A stretch of DNA of 64,000 nt from Phycisphaerae bacterium (lineage in GTDB: Bacteria > Planctomycetota > Phycisphaerae > UBA1845 > Fen-1342). Shown piece by piece: positions 51,493 to 59,737 of the stretch (its first letter is position 1; every line of letters starts with the position of its first letter). A model generated the notes under the pieces. That model did not search any database and was not told the DNA's origin. It worked only from the letters and a program-made list of their open reading frames with translations. Where the stretch lies: positions 1 through 64,000 of the forward strand of contig JANQNU010000035.1 in NCBI GenBank assembly GCA_028279405.1, written 5' to 3'. A program made the translations under genes and the position numbers.

Positions 51493-52332
51493 TCACTCCC
51501 GGTCGGCAGGCCCCGATGCCTCGGTATGGAATTGGATGATGCGATTGCTGGCGAAGAAGCCCGCGCGGCTGATCGCTTTCTGCGCCGCCACGTTCGTTCG
51601 CTCAGTCGAACAGATTGACTGTAGGTGATCGGCTTGATTCCTGGCAACCAGCTGCATGAGTACCTTCGTCGCGACTCCCTTCCCTCGTTCGGATCGGGCA
51701 ACGATCACGCCGACGTCGGCGTACCCTGTCTGGAACTCGTCGTATCCTCGGCTCTCACCAGTAGCGATCAGCTGCCCGTTCTTCCATACGCCGAAAAGCT
51801 CGCGACGATCGATCAAGTTCTTGAAGTAGGTGCGGAGCCAATCCGCCGCGGCACCGATGCTAGCAACTGCAAAGTCAACGGCCTGCGAGAGCTGTGCCGA
51901 GTCGACCGCCGTCATCGCGAGGCTCGATTGTGGCTGTTCGATGGCGCTGCCGGCGTGCTGGTACATCAATGCATTTACTTCGAAGCTGGCGAACTGATCC
52001 AGACAGAGCGACAGAAAGCGTGGCTCGGCCGTACTCACAAACGCGCCCCGGATCTCGCACGAAGATGCTTGGTCGCTGCGTAAGATCGATGCGAACAGCT
52101 GCGATGTTCGGTGTTGATGATCCGGCGTCACGAAGAACTGCAATAGAAACCCTTCGTCGTTTACGCAGTAGAAACCGACAAGATCATCTTCTTCGTAGAT
52201 TCCGTAGTGAGCCGCCAACGGCACAAGGCCGCACAACCACATCCCATCGAGGGGCGCGGTCGTTTGCTGCATGTACTGGCGCTTCAGTGGTGCCAGCTCG
52301 TCGATCGCTGTCACTGGCTTCACGCTCGTCAT
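51493..52332 (-). CDS. GNAT acetyltransferase, two-domain
   Basis: A 279-residue protein. The C-terminal ~130 residues are a clear GNAT domain (FGVWKNGQLIATGESRG, YADVGVIVARSERGKGVATKVLMQLVARNQ, TERTNVAAQKAISRAGFFASNRI). The N-terminal half (DELAPLKRQYMQQTTAPLDGMWL, GFYCVNDEGFLLQFFVTPDHQ) resembles a second, degenerate GNAT-like fold. AAGGGAG is 11 bases upstream of the ATG. It is first in a two-gene operon with the tRNA-editing-like gene. Confidence 0.88.
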   Translation of the reverse strand: MTSVKPVTAIDELAPLKRQYMQQTTAPLDGMWLCGLVPLAAHYGIYEEDDLVGFYCVNDEGFLLQFFVTPDHQHRTSQLFASILRSDQASSCEIRGAFVSTAEPRFLSLCLDQFASFEVNALMYQHAGSAIEQPQSSLAMTAVDSAQLSQAVDFAVASIGAAADWLRTYFKNLIDRRELFGVWKNGQLIATGESRGYDEFQTGYADVGVIVARSERGKGVATKVLMQLVARNQADHLQSICSTERTNVAAQKAISRAGFFASNRIIQFHTEASGPADRE

Positions 52333-52590
52333 TGTAAGTAAGGCTCCCTTCCTCTGCGGGTTGCGATTGCCGTCGCCGCCGCAGACGGTCACTCCAGCTT
52401 TACCTTCCTGTCGACATCATAGCTGCCTTTTGGCCAGCGACGAGGTCAACCGATGGACTCGACGATTCGAGCGTTTCCAGTGCTCGAGTAGATTGTTGGC
52501 AGTATCCTTGTGGCGGATGGGAGACGCAGCTGCCGGCGAGCGCATCGACGTCTACTCGGCGTTCGACGTCAGGCCATCGGGTTCACGTGA

Positions 52591-53034
52591 TCAGAACAGT
52601 TCTTCGCCAGGTAACTCAGACGCCTCACGGATCCAGTTCGCCAACTGGTCCGTGTCCGATTGATCGTCCTCGTGGATATGAAGATACCGCACGTGCTTCT
52701 GCTTGGACGCGATTGGGGGGACAGGATGCAGCGCCGCGCCGCGGAGGAAGGTCACCTTGATGTACTTGGTGAAGCAATGGAAACCGAGAAACCAGCCCTG
52801 GCCCTCAACTCCATAGAATGGCGTGTTCCATCTGACCGCCTTACGCACCTGGGGCACCGTCCGCGAGATTAGCTCGTCGAGGCGCCGCCCAACGTCGTGT
52901 TTCCAGCCTGGCATGGCCGCAATGTACGCCTGGACCGGCGCATCGCCGTCGGCCTTCGGGATTTGCGGGTTACCGCCGGAGAGCAGCTTCGGCTTTGCGG
53001 GTGCTCTCTTGACTGTCTTGTGATCCGACACCAT
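52591..53034 (-). CDS. DUF1801 protein
   Basis: A 147-residue protein of the DUF1801 (YdhG-like) type: DAPVQAYIAAMPGWKHDVGRRLDELISRTVPQVRKAVRWNTPFYGVEGQGWFLGFHCFTKYIKVTFLRGAAL. The first 25 residues are basic and probably disordered. Function is unknown in the family. There is no strong ribosome site. It is divergent from the PadR gene. Confidence 0.88.
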   Translation of the reverse strand: MVSDHKTVKRAPAKPKLLSGGNPQIPKADGDAPVQAYIAAMPGWKHDVGRRLDELISRTVPQVRKAVRWNTPFYGVEGQGWFLGFHCFTKYIKVTFLRGAALHPVPPIASKQKHVRYLHIHEDDQSDTDQLANWIREASELPGEELF

Positions 53035-53267
53035 CTGATGTGCCACGGTAGCCGCAAGTCGGCAAGACCGCACGCGCCGATGTCGATGCCACTCGCGATA
53101 GCGGACCCCCGCAAGGGACACTTCTCAAGCGTATCGGGCAAGTCGTGAATCGAGCGCTTCGTCTCCCCGTTCCGTCGTCGGCGTCGGCAGCCGGGTGCGG
53201 CCAGGGCGTAGCGCCCGGATTCCTTCGCGGCTCGCGGAAAATCCAAGTTGACTTTTGCGTCCGATGT

Positions 53268-53285
53268 TATTCTAGTACTAGAATA
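53268..53285. promoter_or_regulatory. Palindromic operator over the PadR start codon
   Basis: TATTCTAGTACTAGAATA is a perfect 18-bp palindrome whose last base is the A of the PadR ATG. TTGACT at 53248-53253 is a good -35; 17 bases later TCTAGT (53271-53276) could act as -10, placing the transcript start at or next to the ATG. Confidence 0.7.
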
Positions 53286-53836
53286 TGAAGCAGTTGACCG
53301 ATGCCGAGTTGTTGCTGCTGGGGCTGGTGGCTGAGATGCCGCGCCACGGTTACGAGTTGGATCAGGTGATCCGGGGGCGCGGGATGCGCGAATGGACGCA
53401 GATCGGCTTCTCGTCGATCTACTTCGTCCTTGGCAAGCTCGAGAAGCTGGGGCTGGCCACCGCGCGGAAGCGGCCGGGCGCCGACGTCAGTGCGAAGTCT
53501 CGGCGCGTGTACGCGATCACCTCGGCCGGGCGCCGGGCGTTGGTTTCGCAGACGTTGGCGGCCTTGCGCGAAGTGCGTCCGACGTACCCTTCGGTGCTGT
53601 TGGGGATGGTCAACTGGTCGGCGTTGGAGCGTGCCGAGGCGTTGGAGGCGCTGGCGGCGCGTGGCGAGGCGATCGAAGCGGAGGTAAAGCGCCTCGAGAC
53701 GATTGCGGCCGAGCAGCAACCGTTGCCGGACTTTGTGGAAGTACTGTTCGAGTACTCGATCGAGCAACTGCGTACCGAAGCGCGATGGGTGGCGCGGACG
53801 CTGGCTTACATGGCCACCAAGCCATGGCTTGAATGA
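53285..53836 (+). CDS. PadR-family regulator
   Basis: A 183-residue PadR protein: winged helix ELLLLGLVAEMPRHGYELDQVIRGRGMREWTQIGFSSIYFVLGKLEKLGL, with RRVYAITSAGRRAL, and a C-terminal helical dimer domain. No Shine-Dalgarno precedes the ATG, which coincides with the operator. The downstream GyrI-like gene follows by eleven bases with a good ribosome site, so the pair is one operon and probably autoregulated. Confidence 0.92.
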   Translation: MKQLTDAELLLLGLVAEMPRHGYELDQVIRGRGMREWTQIGFSSIYFVLGKLEKLGLATARKRPGADVSAKSRRVYAITSAGRRALVSQTLAALREVRPTYPSVLLGMVNWSALERAEALEALAARGEAIEAEVKRLETIAAEQQPLPDFVEVLFEYSIEQLRTEARWVARTLAYMATKPWLE

Positions 53837-53847
53837 GGAGCGGAATC

Positions 53848-54468
53848 ATGAAGGAAGCGGAGTTACGAGCGAGGTTGATGGAGTTATACCGCCCGCCGGC
53901 GACGGAATTCGTCCTGGTGGACGTGCCGAAGATGCGTTACGTGATGATCGACGGGCACGGGGCAGCAGATCGAACGGCGCTCGACCAGGCGGTGAAGTGG
54001 CTCTTCGCGGCGATCTATCCCGTCAAACGCATTGCGCGCGAGCGGATGGGGAAGAACTTCGTCGAGCCGCCGCTCGAAGCACTGTGGTGGGCAGACGAGC
54101 CGCAGGACTTCGTGTGTGGAAATCGGGAGAAGATGAACTGGCGGATGATGATCATCTTCGAGCCGGACTGGCTGACGCCGACGATGTTTGAGGACGGTGT
54201 GGCGGCTGCGACGGAACGGCTGGGGACGCCACCGGCGAGTCTGCGGCTCGATAGCTACGACGAGGGTCTTAGCGCCCAGATCATGTACGTTGGTCCCAAT
54301 GAGGCGGAAGCCGCTACGATTACGCGGCTTCATGAGGAGTTTCTGCCGGCGAACCAACTGGTCCCCAATGGGTACCACCACGAGATCTACTTAACCGACC
54401 CCAACCGGGTTGCCCGGGAAAAAAGGAAGACGGTCCTGCGCCAGCCGGTGCGCTCGGCGCATGGCTAA
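53848..54468 (+). CDS. GyrI-like small-molecule-binding domain protein
   Basis: A 206-residue stand-alone GyrI-like protein (LYRPPATEFVLVDVPKMRYVMIDGHGA, YPVKRIARERMGKNFVEPPLEALWW, and WRMMIIFEPDWLTPTMFEDGVA). These bind or hydrolyse hydrophobic toxic compounds. GAGGAG seven bases before the ATG. It is the effector of the PadR operon. Confidence 0.9.
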   Translation: MKEAELRARLMELYRPPATEFVLVDVPKMRYVMIDGHGAADRTALDQAVKWLFAAIYPVKRIARERMGKNFVEPPLEALWWADEPQDFVCGNREKMNWRMMIIFEPDWLTPTMFEDGVAAATERLGTPPASLRLDSYDEGLSAQIMYVGPNEAEAATITRLHEEFLPANQLVPNGYHHEIYLTDPNRVAREKRKTVLRQPVRSAHG

Positions 54469-54616
54469 CATACACCCGCTCGTTCATCGGCGTCGTTTGT
54501 TCGAACCCCTGCCCTGAGAGGGATGCCCAGGGTACGGCGCGATTGTACCCCACACCATTGGCAGCATCGGCTTGTCCAAAGACCGGTACGACGGCTCCAT
54601 TGATTGCTCCCGTTCT

Positions 54617-54638
54617 ATTGACAAAAAAATTTGTCAAT
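54617..54638. promoter_or_regulatory. Operator/promoter of the first ArsR gene
   Basis: ATTGACAAA and TTTGTCAAT form a perfect 9-bp inverted repeat around AAAA. The -35 TTGACA (54618-54623) lies within it; TACGGT (54641-54646), 17 bases on, is a weak -10, which puts the transcript start next to the ATG at 54654. Confidence 0.7.
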
Positions 54639-54653
54639 GGTACGGTAGGCGGC

Positions 54654-55253
54654 ATGAACGACATCTGCACCATTGAGGCTCCGGCGGCGGCAGCTGCGGC
54701 ATTGGATCCGCTTCGGAATCGGATGCTGGCCGAACTCGAGACGCCGGCATCGGCCGCGGGTCTGGCAAAGCGCCTGGGAGTGCCGCGTCAGAAGTTGAAC
54801 TACCACTTGCGCGCGTTGGAGCGGCTTGGGCTGGTGACGGTCGCGGAGGAGCGGCAATGGGGTGGGTTGCGGGAGCGCCGGATGGTCGCGTCGGCGGCCA
54901 GTTACGTGATTTCGCCGGAGGCGCTCGGAGGGCTCGCGGCCGATCCCGCGCGCGTTCAGGATCGGTTCTCGGCCAGTTATCTGATTGCCCTGGCGGCGCG
55001 CATCGTGCGTGAGGTAGCCGATCTCGTTCGTCGGGCGGCGATTGCCAAGAAGCGCCTGGCAACACTGTCACTGGACACGGAGGTGCGCTTCCGTTCCCCG
55101 TCCGATCGGGCGGCGTTCACCGACGAGCTTACATCGACGATCACGCGGCTGGTCGCGAAGTACCACGATCCTGCGGCTCCGGGCGGGCGTCTGCACCGCC
55201 TGATGGTCGCGGCTCATCCGCTGCCGACGGCAGCTGCCCCGGAGGAGAGTTGA
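54654..55253 (+). CDS. ArsR-type winged-helix regulator
   Basis: A 199-residue protein with an N-terminal ArsR-like HTH (ALDPLRNRMLAELETPASAAGLAKRLGVPRQKLNYHLRALERLGLVTVAEERQWGGLRERRM) and a longer helical C-terminal part. No metal-binding cysteines of classic ArsR are seen, so it likely senses something else. No Shine-Dalgarno. The SRPBCC gene begins three bases after its stop, a combination frequent for ArsR/AHSA1 pairs. Confidence 0.88.
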   Translation: MNDICTIEAPAAAAAALDPLRNRMLAELETPASAAGLAKRLGVPRQKLNYHLRALERLGLVTVAEERQWGGLRERRMVASAASYVISPEALGGLAADPARVQDRFSASYLIALAARIVREVADLVRRAAIAKKRLATLSLDTEVRFRSPSDRAAFTDELTSTITRLVAKYHDPAAPGGRLHRLMVAAHPLPTAAAPEES

Positions 55254-55256
55254 ATC

Positions 55257-56069
55257 ATGTCCGTTCAGCGTGATGATGATGGCAAGCGGTCCGTGCAGGT
55301 CGAGGTCGAAGTTCCCGGATCGCCTGAAGAGGTCTGGCGGGCAATTGCGACCGCGGGCGGGATCTCTTCCTGGTTTGTACCCACCCGTAGCGTGGAGGGC
55401 GCGGATGGCGTTCCCACGGAAATCATCTCCAACTTCGGTCCGGGGATGGACTCGTACTCGACTGTTATCACCTGGGACCCGCCGAATTTGCTGGCGGCAG
55501 AGAGCAAGGACCTGGGGCCGGATGGGCCGACTATCGCGACGCAGTGGATCGTCGAGGCGCGTGCGGGCGGAACCTGTGTCGTTCGCGTGGTTCACAGTTT
55601 GTTCGCGTCCACTGACGACTGGGACGCGCAGCTCGAGGGCTGGGAGAGCGGATGGCCCAGCTTCTTCCGACTGCTGCGGCTCTACCTCGCCCACTTCAGT
55701 GGCCAGCCGAGCGCCGCGTTCCAGCTCATGGGGTTCTCCTCGGAGTCGTGTGAGGCCGCCTGGCGCAAGCTGCTCGACGGTCTGGGGGTTAGCGAAGTAG
55801 TGGTCGGCGGCCGCGTCGCGTCGTCGGGGGCGGCGCCGCGCTTGAGTGGTGCGGTCGAGCACGTCGGCGGCTCGTCGCATCCGGAGGAGCTGCTGTTGCG
55901 ACTGGAGACACCTGCACCCGGAATCGCGCACCTGTTTGCGATGGAAATGGGAGGGCAGGTGGTGCTGTCGATCCGTCCGTACCTCTACGGCGAGGGGGCA
56001 GCGGGTATTGCACAGCAGGAGGAACCGGTGTGGCAGGCCTGGCTCGGTCGGGTGTTTCCGTCGGGATAG
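55257..56069 (+). CDS. SRPBCC (AHSA1-like) protein
   Basis: A 270-residue protein with an N-terminal START/AHSA1-like domain (VQVEVEVPGSPEEVWRAIATAGGISSWFVPT, IITWDPPNLLAAESKDL, WESGWPSFFRLLRLYL) and a further ~110 residues that look like a second, weaker domain. It would bind a hydrophobic ligand. Co-expressed with the ArsR gene upstream. Confidence 0.88.
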   Translation: MSVQRDDDGKRSVQVEVEVPGSPEEVWRAIATAGGISSWFVPTRSVEGADGVPTEIISNFGPGMDSYSTVITWDPPNLLAAESKDLGPDGPTIATQWIVEARAGGTCVVRVVHSLFASTDDWDAQLEGWESGWPSFFRLLRLYLAHFSGQPSAAFQLMGFSSESCEAAWRKLLDGLGVSEVVVGGRVASSGAAPRLSGAVEHVGGSSHPEELLLRLETPAPGIAHLFAMEMGGQVVLSIRPYLYGEGAAGIAQQEEPVWQAWLGRVFPSG

Positions 56070-56133
56070 GAGGGCCGTGCTACGGTCGTCTGGTATCATG
56101 ACGCCGAGTCTTTTCCAATAACCGGAGCACGAC

Positions 56134-56622
56134 ATGAATACCGAGGCGGCGTCTTCGCAAGGGATGATTCTCGAGGCCTTTCCATACCTGCGCGTGCGCG
56201 GCGCATCCGAGGCGATCGAATACTACAAACGCGTGTTCGGCGCGACGGAGTGTTTTCGTCTGAGTGAGCCCCGCGGGCGCGTCGGCCACGCCGAACTTCG
56301 ATTCGGGCCGATGATCGTGATGGTTGCCGACGAGTATCCGGAGTACGGAATCCATGCGCCTTCGACGAGCAGCGAGCCAGGGTCCGCGCTTCACCTTCAT
56401 GTGGAGGACGTCGATGGGCTGACGCAGCGCGCGGTGGACGCCGGCGCCCAATTGGTAAGGGAGCCGCAGGATCAATTCTACGGCGAACGATCATCGCGGA
56501 TCCGCGATCCGTTCGGTCATGAGTGGCTTCTCGGATCGTCGATCGAGGAGGTTTCGCACGAGGAGATGCAGCGCCGATTCACCGCAATGTGCGAGCAGGC
56601 AGCGGACACCGAGAATTCCTGA
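56134..56622 (+). CDS. VOC protein, PhnB/glyoxalase type
   Basis: A 162-residue VOC protein of the PhnB-like group (AFPYLRVRGASEAIEYYKRVFGATECFRLSEPRGRVGHAELRFGPMIVMVADEYPE, LHLHVEDVDGLTQRAVDAGAQLVREP, YGERSSRIRDPFGHEWLL). The motifs for a metal site (GHAELRF, HLHVED, DPFGHEW) are kept. It may be read together with the following MBL gene, whose start is seven bases after its stop. Confidence 0.9.
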   Translation: MNTEAASSQGMILEAFPYLRVRGASEAIEYYKRVFGATECFRLSEPRGRVGHAELRFGPMIVMVADEYPEYGIHAPSTSSEPGSALHLHVEDVDGLTQRAVDAGAQLVREPQDQFYGERSSRIRDPFGHEWLLGSSIEEVSHEEMQRRFTAMCEQAADTENS

Positions 56623-56629
56623 GCGCCTT

Positions 56630-57595
56630 ATGAACCAGCGAAGGGGCTTTCGATCGGCTGTTCGATCAGGGGCGTTGTTACTCCTCGCAGCGTCATGTCC
56701 GCTGGTTGGTTGTGCGACGACGACAGTACACATTGGAGACGGTGAAACAAGCGTCATTGTGCTGGGTACCGGACAGGACGCGGGGGTGCCGCAGGCGGGG
56801 GCGTTCCAGCATCGTGGCTGGACGGATCCGACGTTTCGGCGCTACGCGACCTCGTTGGCGGTGATCGATCGTGGCAAGCAGTACCTGTTCGATTGCACGC
56901 CGGACTTTCGTTTGCAGCACCGCTTGCTCTACGAGGTCACCGGCCGAGCCCATATCGACGGCATCTTTCTGACACATGCGCACATCGGGCACTACGCAGG
57001 GCTGATGTTCCTGGGACGCGAGTCAATGGGTGCCAAGGGCGTCCCGGCGTGGGCGATGCCGCGGATGCGCCGTTTCCTCGAAGAGAACGGACCCTGGAGC
57101 CTGTTGGTTGAACTGGGCAATATTGTGCTGCGCGGACTCGCCGACGGTGAAGCGGTTCGGGTTTCCGACAGGCTGACCGTCACGCCGATACGTGTTCCGC
57201 ACCGAGGCGAGTTCTCGGAGACCGTCGGATTCGTGATCGAGGGACCGCGACGCGCCGTGCTCTACCTGCCCGACATCGACTCCTGGCACGAACTGGACGC
57301 AACGGGCGTGCGGATCGAGGACGTGATCGCGCGCGTGGACGTTGCCTATCTCGACGCGACGTTCTACGACGGCGACGAGCTGCCGGGACGCGACTTGTCA
57401 CAGATTCCGCATCCGTTTATCAGCACCAGTCTTGGGCGCTTTGCTCAACTTTCCGTTCGCACCCGTGCCAAGATTCGCTTTATCCACCTGAATCACTCAA
57501 ACCCCGCTCAGTACCGCGATTCGGCGGCCCGACGTGCGATCGAAGCAGCAGGCATGCGTGTGGCCGAGCGCCGCGAAGTCGTTCGGCTGGATTAG
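56630..57595 (+). CDS. MBL-fold (PqqB-like) lipoprotein
   Basis: A 321-residue exported protein with a lipoprotein signal (GALLLLAASCPLVGC, cysteine near residue 28). The metallo-beta-lactamase fold shows VIVLGTGQDAGVPQAG, LFDCTPDFRLQ, the metal motif THAHIGHYAGLMFLGRESMGAKG and VPHRGEFSETVGFVI, FIHLNHSNPAQ. The aspartate of the usual HxHxDH motif is glycine here (HAHIGH), as I recall for a PqqB-like subgroup. It is close to the VOC gene upstream. Substrate unknown. Confidence 0.87.
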   Translation: MNQRRGFRSAVRSGALLLLAASCPLVGCATTTVHIGDGETSVIVLGTGQDAGVPQAGAFQHRGWTDPTFRRYATSLAVIDRGKQYLFDCTPDFRLQHRLLYEVTGRAHIDGIFLTHAHIGHYAGLMFLGRESMGAKGVPAWAMPRMRRFLEENGPWSLLVELGNIVLRGLADGEAVRVSDRLTVTPIRVPHRGEFSETVGFVIEGPRRAVLYLPDIDSWHELDATGVRIEDVIARVDVAYLDATFYDGDELPGRDLSQIPHPFISTSLGRFAQLSVRTRAKIRFIHLNHSNPAQYRDSAARRAIEAAGMRVAERREVVRLD

Positions 57596-57705
57596 CGCGC
57601 ATCAATCAGACACGACGCGGAGCGGTCGGGTATGCGTCGCTTCCGGACCGTGTAACGCTCGCGGGCGCGTCGAAGCGAGCGCCTTGCGGAGCGTCTTGGA
57701 GGGTA

Positions 57706-57735
57706 TTGACATGCAAGCGTGGACTTGCCTATCAT
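57706..57735 (+). promoter_or_regulatory. Predicted promoter of the second ArsR operon
   Basis: TTGACA (57706-57711) and TATCAT (57730-57735) with an 18-base spacer. The transcript start should lie near 57742, about 25 bases before the ATG. Confidence 0.65.
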
Positions 57736-57765
57736 AGCATCAGTGATCGAACATATGCTTGTTTC

Positions 57766-58056
57766 ATGAATGACCTGTACCGAGCCATCGCCGACCCGAC
57801 CAGGCGGGTGATTCTGGACGAACTGGTGGAGCGAGATGGACAGTCGCTGTTCGAGCTTTGCGGCAGATTGGCCATGAAGCACGGCATCGGCTCATCTCGG
57901 CAGGCGATCTCGCAGCATCTGGAGGTGCTGGAGTCCGCCGGATTGGTGATTGTCAGGCGAGAGGGCAGGTACAAGTTTCATTGGTTCAACGGCGAGCCGC
58001 TAAGGGCGATCGCGGAACGTTGGCCCACGAAGGACCCAGGAGAGACATCTCGATGA
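57766..58056 (+). CDS. ArsR-family regulator
   Basis: A 96-residue ArsR protein (LYRAIADPTRRVILDELVERDGQSLFELCGRLAMKHGIGSSRQAISQHLEVLESAGLVIVRREGRYKFHWFNGEPLRAIAERW), matching the group that controls AHSA1 or VOC genes. The stop overlaps the start of the VOC gene (ATGA). No Shine-Dalgarno is seen before the ATG at 57766. Confidence 0.92.
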   Translation: MNDLYRAIADPTRRVILDELVERDGQSLFELCGRLAMKHGIGSSRQAISQHLEVLESAGLVIVRREGRYKFHWFNGEPLRAIAERWPTKDPGETSR

Positions 58057-58448
58057 GAATCAACATTTGTAGCGTGCCGGTTGACGATCAGGCCAAGGCG
58101 CTTCGTTTCTATACCGAGACGCTCGGCTTCCAGAAGAAGCACGACATCCCGTTGGGCGAGCACCGCTGGCTGACCGTGGTGTCCCCCGAAGACCCGAGCG
58201 GCACCGAGCTTGTCCTCGAGCCCGATGAGCATCCTGCGGTCAAGCCGTTCAAGTCCGCACTCGTCGAGGATGGCATCCCGTTCACGTCGTTTGCCGTCCA
58301 GGACGTCGGCGCCGAGCACGAGCGGCTCGACGCGCTGGGCGTGCGGTTTACACAACGACCTACCGACCTCGGCGCGGTCATCACGGCCGTCTTCGATGAC
58401 ACCTGCGGCAACCTCATCCAGATCGCACAGGAGATTCACGAATCATGA
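58053..58448 (+). CDS. VOC/glyoxalase-like protein
   Basis: A 131-residue VOC protein (INICSVPVDDQAKALRFYTETLGFQKKHDIPLGEHRWLTVVSPEDPSGTELVLEPDEHP, VQDVGAEHERLDALGVRFTQRP, FDDTCGNLIQIAQ). It overlaps the ArsR stop and its own stop overlaps the next gene, both by ATGA, so the three are translationally coupled. Confidence 0.92.
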   Translation: MRINICSVPVDDQAKALRFYTETLGFQKKHDIPLGEHRWLTVVSPEDPSGTELVLEPDEHPAVKPFKSALVEDGIPFTSFAVQDVGAEHERLDALGVRFTQRPTDLGAVITAVFDDTCGNLIQIAQEIHES

Positions 58449-58921
58449 GATGGACACCACTCGGTCTGAGCATTCTCTGCCTGATACCCATCCTGGTCGC
58501 AGTCGCTAGCACCAAAGATCAGCCGACCTCGGATCAAGGGCAAACCAAGGTCGAATCGAAAGCGGCGCCGAGCACTTTGAAGGTGCAGTATCTCGAAATC
58601 GTCACGCCGGCGGTCGCCGAGACCTGTGAAGCCTTGGCGAAGGCGCACGGCGTGGTTTTCAGCGAACCGGTCGCAGCGTTCGGCAACGCACGCACGGCCG
58701 ATCTCAAGGGTGGCGGACGATTGGGTGTTCGAGCACCGATGCGCACGACCGAGGAACCGGTCGTGCGACCCTACGTCTTGGTCGACGACATCGTATCGGC
58801 ACTCAAGGTCGCGGTAGAAGCCGGCGCCAAGGTGGCCTTGCCGCCGATGCCTATCCCCGGTCAAGGTACCTTTGCGATCTACATCCTCGGCGGTATCGAG
58901 CACGGTCTCTGGCAACTCTGA
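58445..58921 (+). CDS. Exported VOC-like protein
   Basis: A 158-residue protein with an N-terminal signal or anchor (LGLSILCLIPILVAVAS) and a glyoxalase-like domain (LKVQYLEIVTPAVAETCEALAKAHGVVFSEPVAAFGNARTADLKGGGRLGVRAPMR, YVLVDDIVSALKVAVEAGAKVALPPMPIPGQGTFAIYILGGIEHGLWQL). An extracytosolic VOC protein beside a cytosolic paralogue is unusual. Third gene of the ArsR operon. Confidence 0.85.
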   Translation: MRWTPLGLSILCLIPILVAVASTKDQPTSDQGQTKVESKAAPSTLKVQYLEIVTPAVAETCEALAKAHGVVFSEPVAAFGNARTADLKGGGRLGVRAPMRTTEEPVVRPYVLVDDIVSALKVAVEAGAKVALPPMPIPGQGTFAIYILGGIEHGLWQL

Positions 58922-59022
58922 TCGCGCCCGATCGCAGGTCGGCCCCCAACACTTCCCCGGGCTAGTCCCTGGGGCAGCGGCAGTGTGCTCAAAAAAAGAC
59001 TGGACAAAGGTCTCTTGCTGGC

Positions 59023-59040
59023 ATACCGTCTAGTCGGTAT
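59023..59040. promoter_or_regulatory. TetR operator 1
   Basis: ATACCG-TCTAGT-CGGTAT, a perfect 6-bp inverted repeat that includes the first two bases of the TetR ATG (59039). TGGACA at 59001-59006 is a possible -35. Confidence 0.7.
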
Positions 59041-59650
59041 GTCGACGACTTCGACCAGTCACCGCTCGCGTCTACTCGACGCTGCCATGATGCTCACGCT
59101 CGAGCGGGGGTTCTCGGCCACCCGCGTCGACGAGGTATGCGCGGCGGCGGGCGTGACGAAGGGCAGCTTCTATCACCACTTCGAGTCCAAGGATGCGCTG
59201 GCGCACGCGCTCATCGATCACTACTTCGACGGTATCGTCGCGGCGCTGGCAGGCGGGACATGGGCGTCGATCGAGCAGCCATCGGCTCGCGCCTTGGCAT
59301 TTGTCGATCATGTGATCGACGGCGTTCGGGGTGGATTGTTGCGCCAGGGGTGCCTCCTGTGTAGTTTCGCATTGGATCTGAGCGAGACGCATCCGGAGTT
59401 GCGTGTCGAGGTGGATCGACGTTTCGATCGGCTGACCGAGTTCTTGTATCCGACGCTGGATGAGGCGTTGGCTGCCGAGACGCGGCCCGATGTGTCGGCG
59501 GCGGGGCTTGCCCGGCAGTTTGTGGCCGTCCTGCAGGGGGGAATCGTGCTGGCAAAGGCGCACAATGATCAGAGCCGACTGACCGAAGCCGTCTCATGTT
59601 ATCGACAGATGCTGGCTGTCCTGCTCTCCGATCAACTGCAGGACAAATGA
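59039..59650 (+). CDS. TetR-family regulator
   Basis: A 203-residue TetR protein with the usual N-terminal HTH (SRLLDAAMMLTLERGFSATRVDEVCAAAGVTKGSFYHHFESKDALAHALIDHYF) and a C-terminal ligand domain of the TetR_C_16-like kind (GCLLCSFALDLSETHPELRVEVDRRF, ARQFVAVLQGGIVLAKAHND). Identical-type operators lie at its start and before the isochorismatase gene downstream, so it probably represses both. The ATG sits inside operator 1 without a Shine-Dalgarno. Confidence 0.92.
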   Translation: MSTTSTSHRSRLLDAAMMLTLERGFSATRVDEVCAAAGVTKGSFYHHFESKDALAHALIDHYFDGIVAALAGGTWASIEQPSARALAFVDHVIDGVRGGLLRQGCLLCSFALDLSETHPELRVEVDRRFDRLTEFLYPTLDEALAAETRPDVSAAGLARQFVAVLQGGIVLAKAHNDQSRLTEAVSCYRQMLAVLLSDQLQDK

Positions 59651-59697
59651 CTGGAACGGGGCGGCAACGTGCCAGCCCCCTTTTTTGACAACGATGC

Positions 59698-59715
59698 ATA
59701 CCGACTGGTCGGTTT
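59698..59715. promoter_or_regulatory. TetR operator 2, before the isochorismatase gene
   Basis: ATACCG-ACTGGT-CGGTTT, matching operator 1 in both half-sites except one end base. TTGACA at 59685-59690 just upstream is a consensus -35, so binding here would block the isochorismatase promoter. Confidence 0.7.
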
Positions 59716-59737
59716 GTGTCGCGATTCGAAAGGATGA

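Noticed and set aside
54498-54520. TTCGAACCCC, also T-arm-like
   Set aside because: No cloverleaf can be formed from the flanking bases.
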